Below are positions 1-6,154 of a DNA stretch of 17,936 nucleotides, piece after piece. The DNA is from Cellvibrionales bacterium UBA4495. Lineage in GTDB: Bacteria; Pseudomonadota; Gammaproteobacteria; Pseudomonadales; Porticoccaceae. Below the pieces are notes generated by a model, which saw only the letters and a program-made list of their open reading frames with translations, had not been told where the DNA came from and ran no database searches. Each line of letters begins with the position of its first letter. The first letter of the stretch is position 1. The stretch lies in contig DGNJ01000058.1 in NCBI GenBank assembly GCA_002388905.1, positions 78,264 through 96,199 on the forward strand, in the 5' to 3' direction. The position numbers were made by a program, and so were the translations under genes.

Positions 1-123
1 CCGGGCAAAGCCCTGCCATACCGATTCCGCGCCCAGCCCGGTTGCGGGAAGGATGGCTTTCTCGATCAGGTCAGCCAGCTGAGGGGCGACTTTGAGCCCC
101 GCGCGCTCGATGTGGGTGTCCAT
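1..123 (-). CDS. glcB: Malate synthase G, N-terminal fragment (partial)
   Basis: Only the first 41 codons lie in the window; the gene runs off the left edge. The protein begins MDTHIERAGLKVAPQLADLI and continues with an ATGLGAESVWQGFA segment. This resembles the N-terminus of malate synthase G, which typically has a short hydrophilic start, a 'GLxVA..L.DF' stretch, then 'PGTGxDAxxFW'. The enzyme condenses glyoxylate with acetyl-CoA to give malate in the cytosol. An AAGGAGA ribosome-binding site sits about 6 bases before the ATG. It starts only 12 bp after the glcF stop, as the last visible gene of a glcDEFB operon, so the glyoxylate made by the dehydrogenase upstream would be its substrate. 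Identity rests on a short stretch plus context; the catalytic region is outside the window. Confidence 0.85.
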   Translation of the reverse strand, partial: MDTHIERAGLKVAPQLADLIEKAILPATGLGAESVWQGFAR

Positions 124-135
124 GGGTTCTCCTTG

Positions 136-1425
136 TCAGGCAGTCTGGGAAAGTTCGGGGTGTTCGGTGTCGATTCGGTACCCGGGGTCCGCGAGGGCCC
201 TGTCTATCAATTCAATCCAGTGGATCACCGGCAATGTGCTCTCTGTCTGCAGGTGGGTCTGGCAGCCAATGTTGGCGGTGGCAATGATATCAGGGTCGCC
301 GCTGGTGAGAGCCTTGAGCTTGTTGGACCGCAGTTGTCTCGACAGTGCCGGTTGCAGGATCGAGTAGGTGCCCGCGGAACCGCAGCAAAGGTGACTGTCG
401 GGCACCGGCAGGGTGTCGTAGCCGGCGGCGCGAAGCAGCCTTTCCACGGCGCCGGTGATACCCAGGCCGTGTTGCAGTGTACAGGGGGACTGAAATGCCA
501 CGCGTCCGCGACTTTCGGCGGTGATATTGGCCTGCCGGAGTTTGGCGGTCAGCGTTTTTTCCTCGCGTACCAGCAGCTCGGAAATATCGACGGTAAGGTC
601 GGCGATTTTCGCGGCCCTTTCCCGGTAGCGGGTATCCCCGGCCAGGAGCTTGCCGTACTCGACGATATGGCTCCCGCAGCCGGAAGCGGTGCTTACCACG
701 GCCTCGGCACCGTCCTCGATGGCAGGCCACCAGGCGTCGATATTGCGGCGCATGTCCCGCTCCGCCGCCTCCTGGGCGCCCAGGTGAAAGCGCAGGGCGC
801 CACAGCAGCCGTCGGCGGGCGTGGCCGCGACGCCGATACCCAGGGCATCCAGGACGCGCGCGGCGGCGGCATTGGTGGCCGGCGAAATGCCGGGCTGGAC
901 ACAGCCTTCCGGCATGACCACCCGGCGCTGGCGCTGGTGGTAGGGGCGGTCCAGGTGGTCCTGGCGGGGAGGAATTCTGGTTTTGAGCCTGCCCGGCGTC
1001 AGCGGCCTGAACAACTGGCCGGTGCGCACCAGGGCCGTGAACAACCGGCGCCGGGGCAGCACGGCCGTGAGCAGGCGACGGATCAGGCGCTGTTGCGGCG
1101 GGCGGCCCACCTGCTCGTCAACCACTTCCCGGCCGATATCCAGCAGGCGGTGATAGACCACGCCGGACGGGCAGGTGGTTTCGCAGGCCCGGCAGGTCAG
1201 GCAGCGGTCCAGGTGCAACTGGGTTTTTTCCGTGGCCGTCTCGCCTTCCAGGACGCTCTTGATAAGGTAGATGCGGCCCCGGGGCCCGTCCAGTTCGTCG
1301 CCCAGCAATTGGTAAGTGGGGCAGGTGGCCGTGCAGAAGCCACAGTGCACGCAACTGCGCAAGATGGAGTCCGCTTCCCGGCCCTTGTCCGTATCGCGAA
1401 TAAAATCGGCCAGATTTGTCTGCAT
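136..1425 (-). CDS. glcF: Glycolate oxidase iron-sulfur subunit GlcF
   Basis: A 429-residue protein of normal length for GlcF. The N-terminal part holds two 4Fe-4S cluster motifs: CVHCGFCTATCP (Cys25, 28, 31, 35) and CLTCRACETTCP (Cys75, 78, 81, 85). The C-terminal half carries two CCG-type domains (CCG at 207-209 and 347-349) typical of this family and of heterodisulfide-reductase-like electron carriers. With GlcD and GlcE it forms the glycolate dehydrogenase complex that oxidises glycolate (often also D-lactate) to glyoxylate and passes electrons to the respiratory chain at the membrane. It lies 27 bp downstream of glcE and 12 bp upstream of glcB. The Shine-Dalgarno before its ATG is poor, so translation may depend on coupling to glcE. 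Confidence 0.96.
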   Translation of the reverse strand: MQTNLADFIRDTDKGREADSILRSCVHCGFCTATCPTYQLLGDELDGPRGRIYLIKSVLEGETATEKTQLHLDRCLTCRACETTCPSGVVYHRLLDIGREVVDEQVGRPPQQRLIRRLLTAVLPRRRLFTALVRTGQLFRPLTPGRLKTRIPPRQDHLDRPYHQRQRRVVMPEGCVQPGISPATNAAAARVLDALGIGVAATPADGCCGALRFHLGAQEAAERDMRRNIDAWWPAIEDGAEAVVSTASGCGSHIVEYGKLLAGDTRYRERAAKIADLTVDISELLVREEKTLTAKLRQANITAESRGRVAFQSPCTLQHGLGITGAVERLLRAAGYDTLPVPDSHLCCGSAGTYSILQPALSRQLRSNKLKALTSGDPDIIATANIGCQTHLQTESTLPVIHWIELIDRALADPGYRIDTEHPELSQTA

Positions 1426-1452
1426 AAAATGGTGCCAGTGCTCGGGTCGCTG

Positions 1453-2517
1453 TCAGAGATCGCGGTACAACCGGCCCGGATTAAAAATCCCGTCCGGGTC
1501 GAATTGTGCTTTCAGGCGCTGATGGAGTGCCATCACCGGTTCCGGCAGGGGCTCGAAAATGTCGGCCCGCTCGCCGCCGCGAAAGAGGGTGGCATGGCCT
1601 CCCGCCTCGCGGGCCAAGAGGCGTACCTCTCTGGCCGGCATGTCGGTGCGCAGCCAGCGCTGGGTGCCGTGCCATTCGAGCAGAATGTCGGCGGCTTCAA
1701 TGGGCAAGGCCCCGGTGTTGGCCGGTACCGAAATGCGCCACAGCGGGACATCGCCGTTTCCGAAAAATGCCAGTTGTTGTTCCCGTAAGTCCCGCCAGAA
1801 GCGTTCGCCCTCGCGGTCCTCCAGGATGGTGCCGCCCAGGGTGCGGGCTGCCGTGGCCACTGCCGCTTCGGCGCCGGAGAGCCTGACGGTGAGTTCGCCA
1901 CCCTCCCAGGCGGTGGCGGAAACGGGCAGTGGTTGCCGGCGCCAGCGTGTCACCGCTGTCAGCGCCTCTTCCTGGGATAGTGAGAGACGCAGGCTGGTTT
2001 CGCGAATGGGGCGGGGCAGAACCTTGAAGGAGACTTCCAGGACCAGACCCAGTATGCCCATGCTGCCCGCCAGCAGCCGTGAGATATCGTAGCCGGCGAC
2101 GTTTTTCATGACCTGGCCGCCAAACTCCATTATCCGGCCCCGGCCGTCCATCAACCGGGTGCCCAGCACAAAATCCCGCAACGGCCCGGCCTGGGCCCGG
2201 CGGGGGCCGGACAAGCCCGCCGCCAGGCAGCCCCCCACGGTGGCGTCCCCGAAACCTGGCGGTTCGAAGGCCAGCATCTGGCCCCGCTCCGCCAGGGCCG
2301 CTTCCAGTTCGGCCAGGGGCGTACCGCAGCGGGCGGTGACAACCAACTCCGTGGGCTCGTAGCCGACGATGCCCCGGTAGTCGCGTGTGTCGAATAGCTC
2401 CCCGGTGGCGGGTTCGCCGTAAAAGTCCTTGCTGCCGCCGCCGCGCAGGCGAAGGCCGGTGCGATTCGCCGAGGCGGCCTGGACAATTTCCCGCCAGCGC
2501 GTGAGTACGGCTTCCAT
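1453..2517 (-). CDS. glcE: Glycolate oxidase FAD-binding subunit GlcE
   Basis: A 354-residue protein from the chosen ATG. It is a shortened FAD-linked oxidase paralogous to GlcD: an LRGGGSKDFYG segment (about 24-34) and GGCLAAGLSGPRR (about 95-107) form the PP-loop/FAD-binding part, followed by VMKNVAGYDISRLLAGSMG, highly typical of GlcE. It is the second flavin subunit of glycolate dehydrogenase. The reading frame can be extended one codon to a TTG at 2520, but the adjacent ATG at 2517 is preferred because it overlaps the glcD stop by one base (TGATG), a standard translational-coupling arrangement. All expected regions are present, with no frameshift. Confidence 0.95.
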   Translation of the reverse strand: MEAVLTRWREIVQAASANRTGLRLRGGGSKDFYGEPATGELFDTRDYRGIVGYEPTELVVTARCGTPLAELEAALAERGQMLAFEPPGFGDATVGGCLAAGLSGPRRAQAGPLRDFVLGTRLMDGRGRIMEFGGQVMKNVAGYDISRLLAGSMGILGLVLEVSFKVLPRPIRETSLRLSLSQEEALTAVTRWRRQPLPVSATAWEGGELTVRLSGAEAAVATAARTLGGTILEDREGERFWRDLREQQLAFFGNGDVPLWRISVPANTGALPIEAADILLEWHGTQRWLRTDMPAREVRLLAREAGGHATLFRGGERADIFEPLPEPVMALHQRLKAQFDPDGIFNPGRLYRDL

Positions 2518-4001
2518 CAAAACCTCGGCAGTTCCGGAAAGGGCACATTGCCCTTATGGACATGCATGGCGCCATATTCGGCGCAGCGGTGCAGGCTGGG
2601 AATGCCCTTGCCCGGGTTGAGCAGGCCGGCCGGGTCCAGGGCGTTCTTGACGGCGCGGAAGGCGTCCAGGGCATCCTCGCTGTACTGGACGCACATCTGG
2701 TCGATCTTCTCGGCACCCACGCCGTGCTCGCCGGTAATGGAACCGCCGAACTGCACCGACCGTTCGAGTATTTCGGCGCCGAATGCCTCGGCCCGTTCCA
2801 GTTCCCCGGGCTTGTTGGCATCGAACATGATCAGGGGATGCAGGTTGCCGTCGCCGGCGTGAAAGACGTTGGCGCAGCGCAGGTTGTATTTTTCCTCCAT
2901 GGCGTTAATGGCGGTGAGCATTTCCCCCAGATGTTTGCGCGGAATAGTGCCGTCCATGCAGTAGTAGTCCGGGGAAATACGCCCGATGGCGGGGAAGGCG
3001 GCCTTGCGGCCCGCCCAGTACAACAGCCGCTCCTGCTCGTTGCCCGACACTTTCAGGGAGGTGGCGCCGTTTTCTTCCAGCACCGTACGGATACGGGCAA
3101 TTTCCTCGGCCACCTCTTCCTCGGTGCCGTCGGATTCCGCCAGCAGAATGGCGGCGGCCTCCAGGTCGTAGCCGGCGTTCACAAAGGGCTCAACGGCGGC
3201 GGTGGCGGCCTTGTCCATCATTTCCAGCCCCGCCGGGATAATGCCCGCGGCGATGATCGCCGCCACGGCATTGCCGGCCTTGTTGACATCGTCAAACGAG
3301 GCCATCACCACCTGGGCGCAGGGGGGCGTGGGCGTCAGGTTGACGGTCACCTCGGTGACAACCCCGAGCAGGCCCTCTGAGCCGATGCTCAGGGCCAGCA
3401 GATCCAGCCCGGGAGATTCCGGGGCGGTACCGCCCAGGGCCACCGGCGTGCCATCCGCCAGGATCATGCGCACGGACAGGACATTGTGGACCGTGAGGCC
3501 GTACTTGAGGCAGTGCACACCGCCGGAGTTCTCGGCGACGTTGCCGCCGATGGTGCAGGCAATCTGGGAGGAGGGATCGGGTGCGTAGTAGAGCCCGTGG
3601 GGCGCGGCGGCCTCGGAGATGGCCAGGTTGCGCACGCCCGGCTGAACCACCGCGAGGCGCTGTTCCGGGTCGAGGGACAGGATATCTTTCATCCTGGCCA
3701 GGGATACCACCACGCCCTGGGCATGGGGCAGCGCACCGCCGGACAGTCCCGTGCCGGCGCCCCGTGGCACCATGGGCACGCCCAGCCGATGGCAGGTGCG
3801 CAGGACAGCAATAACCTGTTCCTCGTTCTCGGGCAGGACCACGGCCAGCGGCAGTTCGCAGTAGGCCGAGAGCCCGTCGCATTCATAGGGGCGAAGGTCC
3901 TCGACATCGCTCAGGACGCAATGGCGGGGAAGCCGGCGATAAAGCTCGGCAATCAGAGGTTCGCGATCAACCTCGAAGGCGGCATCGTTGATAAATGACA
4001 T
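2517..4001 (-). CDS. glcD: Glycolate oxidase subunit GlcD (FAD-linked)
   Basis: A 494-residue protein of the FAD-linked oxidase (vanillyl-alcohol oxidase/GlcD) family, full length. The FAD domain shows PRGAGTGLSGG (about 79-89) and IGGNVAENSGG (about 151-161). The C-terminal oxidase domain shows HAGDGNLHPL and GGSITGEHGVGAEK, where family members keep substrate- and flavin-contacting residues. It is the main catalytic subunit for oxidation of glycolate or a related 2-hydroxy acid to the 2-oxo acid. It is the first gene of glcDEFB and is transcribed away from the TetR gene across a 244-bp gap. Only a weak AGAGAA ribosome-binding site precedes the ATG. Oxidation of D-lactate or another 2-hydroxy acid cannot be excluded, but the company of GlcE, GlcF and malate synthase G argues for glycolate. 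Confidence 0.96.
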   Translation of the reverse strand: MSFINDAAFEVDREPLIAELYRRLPRHCVLSDVEDLRPYECDGLSAYCELPLAVVLPENEEQVIAVLRTCHRLGVPMVPRGAGTGLSGGALPHAQGVVVSLARMKDILSLDPEQRLAVVQPGVRNLAISEAAAPHGLYYAPDPSSQIACTIGGNVAENSGGVHCLKYGLTVHNVLSVRMILADGTPVALGGTAPESPGLDLLALSIGSEGLLGVVTEVTVNLTPTPPCAQVVMASFDDVNKAGNAVAAIIAAGIIPAGLEMMDKAATAAVEPFVNAGYDLEAAAILLAESDGTEEEVAEEIARIRTVLEENGATSLKVSGNEQERLLYWAGRKAAFPAIGRISPDYYCMDGTIPRKHLGEMLTAINAMEEKYNLRCANVFHAGDGNLHPLIMFDANKPGELERAEAFGAEILERSVQFGGSITGEHGVGAEKIDQMCVQYSEDALDAFRAVKNALDPAGLLNPGKGIPSLHRCAEYGAMHVHKGNVPFPELPRF

Positions 4002-4245
4002 GGGTTCTCTGTGGTCACGCCCCGTCCGGGCTCCGGGGCCGGCTGCAATTAAAAAAACTGACTAACTGACAGTTATTTACTTTGCAATATTTCCGCTTTT
4101 GGGTCAAGATTAATCCCAATCTTCGAGGCGCTCGGGGGGGAAGCGCGATACCCGCCGCGCCCTCTCCCGTGATAAAGGCCGCAGGGGATGGGTTCCTCTG
4201 AACAAGCGACGTCGTGTTAATCATTTTCCTTTATAAGTTGCAGCG
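4002..4245. promoter_or_regulatory. Divergent glcD / tetR control region
   Basis: A 244-bp gene-free region between divergently transcribed glcD and the TetR-family gene, clearly more AT-rich in its middle (about 4050-4115) than its flanks. It contains the palindrome at 4063-4075 and a GTTATTTA/TTGCAA segment (4072-4087) also found upstream of the enoyl-CoA hydratase at 11686. I could not assign a convincing sigma-70 -35/-10 pair for either direction; on the minus strand a TTGACC lies near 4102-4107 without a well-spaced -10. A divergent position beside a TetR gene is the classic place for autoregulation and control of the neighbour. Confidence 0.6.
4063..4075. promoter_or_regulatory. Candidate TetR operator (palindrome)
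   Basis: TAACTGACAGTTA is a perfect 6-bp inverted repeat around one central base, in the glcD/tetR intergenic region. It is preceded by a second ACTGAC (4058-4063), giving a direct repeat ACTGACTAACTGAC. TetR-family proteins bind short palindromes, usually near their own gene. Binding by the neighbouring regulator is inference. Confidence 0.5.
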
Positions 4246-4926
4246 ATGAACGAAAAAATAGTCAATCCGAGCCTGCAGGTTACCAGCAACAAACAGGGCC
4301 AGGCCCTGGGGCGCAAGGGCATGGCCACGCGCAAGCGCCTGATGGACGCCGCCGAGCGCCTGCTCAAGAAGAAGTCTCCCGTTGAGCTCACCGCGGTCGC
4401 GGTCGCCAAGGAGGCCGGCACTTCCTCCGCCACATTCTATATGTATTTCGACGATATTCGCGACATCCTTTTCTCCCTCAGCGAGCTGGCCGGCAGCGAG
4501 CTGGAGGAGGCCATGGCCGAAATCGACAGGCCGTGGCTGGGCACCGATTACGAGGAGCAGGCCCTGGAGCTGGTGGAGGTTTATTTCCGGGTCTGGCAGA
4601 AGCACCGGGAAGTCCTTCGCTTCCGGAACCTGGAGGCGGATCGCGGTGACAAGACTTTCGACAAGTTGCGCATGGACGCCTATATCCCCGAGCTCGATTT
4701 TCTGGCCAACCGGATCCTCGAAGCTGCCGGCAGCAAGAGCGACATGTCCCGGGGCGATGCCTACAGTCTGGCCAGTGTCCTTCACTCCGGCCTGGAAAAG
4801 CTGGCCTCCCTCAATCCCGGCATTGTCCGCAAGGGCGTGGGGCTGAAACGGCTCAAGGCCGCCCAGGCACGGGTGATCGCCAAAACCATCGAGAGCTGCC
4901 ATAAGTGGGGGAGATTGCCCCGCTAG
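4246..4926 (+). CDS. TetR/AcrR-family transcriptional regulator
   Basis: A 226-residue protein with a TetR N-terminal DNA-binding domain. After an unusually long polar leader (about 1-25), helix 1 runs through KGMATRKRLMDAAERLL. The helix-turn-helix is about residues 48-67 (LTAVAVAKEAGTSSATFYMY), followed by the typical YMYFDDIRDIL segment that begins the ligand-binding domain. The C-terminal domain is all helical and divergent, as usual, so the ligand cannot be read from sequence. It is divergent from glcD and 113 bp upstream of a crotonase-family gene on the same strand; both flanking promoter regions carry related CTGAC-containing motifs. A role as repressor of the surrounding acyl-CoA genes, released by a CoA thioester, is plausible by analogy with many TetR regulators of fatty-acid catabolism, but is not shown here. 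Confidence 0.9.
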   Translation: MNEKIVNPSLQVTSNKQGQALGRKGMATRKRLMDAAERLLKKKSPVELTAVAVAKEAGTSSATFYMYFDDIRDILFSLSELAGSELEEAMAEIDRPWLGTDYEEQALELVEVYFRVWQKHREVLRFRNLEADRGDKTFDKLRMDAYIPELDFLANRILEAAGSKSDMSRGDAYSLASVLHSGLEKLASLNPGIVRKGVGLKRLKAAQARVIAKTIESCHKWGRLPR

Positions 4927-4978
4927 GCACGGCAATCACTGCCCAATATTCCAACCTTGCGACGTCCCCTCGCGGCGC

Positions 4979-5001
4979 ATAATTGTTAAAGTGTCAGCTA
5001 T
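4979..5001 (-). promoter_or_regulatory. Candidate operator upstream of crotonase gene
   Basis: This 23-bp segment matches the segment at 10381-10403 at 17 of 23 positions. Read on the minus strand it holds CTGACA followed, at the same 9-bp spacing, by ATTAT (GTTAT in the other copy). It overlaps the likely promoter of the gene at 5040, where TATAGA (4999-5004) could be a -10. A further AACTGTCAG lies at 5019-5027, running into the AGGAG ribosome-binding site. Confidence 0.4.
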
Positions 5002-5039
5002 AGATTTGTGTCTTCCCCAACTGTCAGGAGAGCCCAGCC

Positions 5040-5837
5040 ATGCAGGAATTTCTTCGCTACGAACAGGACGGCGCTGTCGTCACCCTGACCATGAACCAGC
5101 CGGAAGTGCGCAACGCGCTGACCGGCAACACGGCAGTGGATGAGTTTGTCGCGGCCTGCGAACGCATCACCGCCGACCAGTCGGTGCGGGTGGTCATCCT
5201 TACCGGCGCCGATCCCGTGTTCAGCGCCGGCGGTAACGTCAAGGCCATGGCCCGGTATTTCGAGGAGGACATGGACCCGGCAGCGATCCGCCACGAATAC
5301 CGCACCGGTATCCAGCGCCTGGCGCTGGCGGTCTTCGATCTGGAGGTGCCGGTGATCGCCGCGGTCAACGGGGCCGCCATTGGCGCCGGCAACGACTTGG
5401 CCTGCATGTGCGATATCCGTATCGCCTCGGAAAAAGCCAGTTTCGCCGAGAGTTTCGTCAAGCTCGGCATTGTCCCGGGCGACGGCGGCGCCTGGCTGCT
5501 GCCCCGGGCGGTGGGTATGTCGAAAGCGGCGGAAATGGCCTTTACCGGCGACAGGCTCAGTGCCGGGGAAGCCCTGGAATGCGGATTGGTATCCCGGGTG
5601 GTGCCCCACGGGGAACTGCTGCCCGCGGCCGGGGAACTGGCCGGGCGCCTCGCCTGCAATCCCGGCCAGGCCCTGCGCATGGCCAAGCGGTTGCTGCGGG
5701 AAGGCCAGACCTCCACCTACGCTTCCCTGCTGGAAACCTCGGCGGCGTTCCAGTCCGTGGCCCACAAATCCGAGCAGCACCGGGAGGCGGTAACGGCCTT
5801 TGTCGAGAAGCGTAAACCGGTGTTCAAGGACGCATAG
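5040..5837 (+). CDS. Crotonase-fold enzyme (enoyl-CoA hydratase/isomerase family), atypical active site
   Basis: A 265-residue protein with a complete crotonase fold. FSAGGNVKAM (about 61-70) and GAAIGAGNDLA (about 111-121) form the CoA thioester oxyanion hole. In true hydratases two glutamates activate water: the Glu of G-G-G-x-E and the Glu of P-E. Here the first position is Asp119 (GAGNDLA) and the second aligns with Phe139 (AESFVKLGIVPG). An Asp148 appears in PGDGG, a place where several isomerases and dienoyl-CoA isomerases carry their acid. It is therefore more likely an isomerase or other crotonase-superfamily enzyme than a simple hydratase. AGGAG lies 9 bases before the ATG. It follows the TetR gene and stands alone before a palindrome-rich gap, so it may be a single-gene transcription unit under that regulator. 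Confidence 0.9.
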   Translation: MQEFLRYEQDGAVVTLTMNQPEVRNALTGNTAVDEFVAACERITADQSVRVVILTGADPVFSAGGNVKAMARYFEEDMDPAAIRHEYRTGIQRLALAVFDLEVPVIAAVNGAAIGAGNDLACMCDIRIASEKASFAESFVKLGIVPGDGGAWLLPRAVGMSKAAEMAFTGDRLSAGEALECGLVSRVVPHGELLPAAGELAGRLACNPGQALRMAKRLLREGQTSTYASLLETSAAFQSVAHKSEQHREAVTAFVEKRKPVFKDA

Positions 5838-5846
5838 GGCGTACTG

Positions 5847-5882
5847 CTATTAACCCGGCACGAATTAATGCCGGGTTAATAG
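5847..5882. repeat. Inverted repeat 1 (14-bp perfect arms)
   Basis: CTATTAACCCGGCA (5847-5860) pairs perfectly with TGCCGGGTTAATAG (5869-5882) around an 8-base loop, CGAATTAA. GTAC at 5841-5844 and 5886-5889 could extend the stem after a small bulge. It begins 9 bp after the crotonase stop codon and could act as a terminator or transcript-stabilising hairpin, but there is no T-run behind it. Confidence 0.85.
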
Positions 5883-5902
5883 GCGGTACAGGGATGTGCC
5901 CC

Positions 5903-5921
5903 CATTGGCCGCAGGCCAATG
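5903..5921. repeat. Inverted repeat 2 (8-bp arms)
   Basis: CATTGGCC (5903-5910) and GGCCAATG (5914-5921) are perfect inverted arms around GCA. The arms are short but wholly matched, and the hairpin lies between two longer palindromes. Confidence 0.7.
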
Positions 5922-5924
5922 CAA

Positions 5925-5974
5925 GCCCCGAAAATACAAGGAAATTCACATATTTTCGCCGGTATTTTCGGGGC
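5925..5974. repeat. Inverted repeat 3 (13-bp arms) with duplicated arm segment
   Basis: GCCCCGAAAATAC (5925-5937) pairs with GTATTTTCGGGGC (5962-5974) across a 24-base loop. Inside the loop, TATTTTCG (5951-5958) duplicates the matching part of the right arm (5963-5970), so the left arm could pair with either copy and form alternative hairpins. Confidence 0.8.
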
Positions 5975-5976
5975 GC

Positions 5977-6010
5977 GCACTCAAATAGATAGGGATATCT
6001 ATTTGAGTGC
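5977..6010. repeat. Inverted repeat 4 (15-bp perfect arms, GGGA loop)
   Basis: GCACTCAAATAGATA (5977-5991) and TATCTATTTGAGTGC (5996-6010) are perfectly complementary around a 4-base loop. This is the longest perfect stem in the window, with AT-rich arms unlike the surrounding DNA. Confidence 0.88.
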
Positions 6011-6019
6011 CAGGTTAAT

Positions 6020-6045
6020 AGCCCGGCACGAATTATTGTCGGGTT
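6020..6045. repeat. Inverted repeat 5, degenerate copy of repeat 1
   Basis: AGCCCGGCA (6020-6028) and TGTCGGGTT (6037-6045) form an imperfect stem around CGAATTAT. The core CCCGGCACGAATTA is identical to that in inverted repeat 1 and in the same orientation, and TTAATA flanks both, so the two copies bracket repeats 2-4. This direct-repeat bracketing suggests a composite element rather than unrelated hairpins. Confidence 0.75.
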
Positions 6046-6060
6046 GATAAATTAAACAAT

Positions 6061-6091
6061 AAAAAAAGCTTCATTAACCGGATGAGGCTTT
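6061..6091 (-). terminator. Rho-independent terminator of the minus-strand SDR/ACAD/EH operon
   Basis: On the minus strand AAAGCCTCAT (6091-6082) pairs, with one mismatch, with ATGAAGCTTT (6074-6065) around a 7-base loop, followed directly by a T-run (plus-strand A-run 6061-6067). It lies about 64 bp past the stop codon of the epoxide hydrolase, where an intrinsic terminator is expected. Confidence 0.8.
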
Positions 6092-6154
6092 GTTAACAAT
6101 AGCCTTGGCAGTTCACCTTTCGGAATCAAGATTCCTCGCTGCGCCTGTTCCTGC

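Larger units (their letters stand above)
5838..6154. repeat. Gene-free palindrome-rich intergenic region
   Basis: A 317-bp non-coding stretch between two converging genes. It holds at least five inverted repeats (listed separately), a partly degenerate second copy of the first one about 170 bp further on, the terminator at 6061-6091, and a small GGAATC/GATTCC hairpin at 6122-6135. It is much more AT-rich than the flanking genes. No open reading frame in it has coding character. This is far more structure than convergent terminators need, and it resembles a compound intergenic repeat element. Confidence 0.8.

Noticed and set aside
112..1788. 558-codon plus-strand frame across glcF and glcE
   Set aside because: glcF and glcE on the minus strand have full motif sets; the plus frame is a shadow.
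4015..4224. 69-codon minus-strand frame in the glcD/tetR gap
   Set aside because: It spans the AT-rich control region and the palindrome, has no recognisable domain, and would place a gene inside a divergent promoter region.
5847..5882. Classical rho-independent terminator for the crotonase gene
   Set aside because: The stem is excellent but no T-run follows on the plus strand, so it is listed as a repeat; a termination role is only possible.
5838..6154. CRISPR array or insertion sequence
   Set aside because: The repeats are inverted, of different sequence and unequal spacing, and there is no transposase or cas gene nearby.
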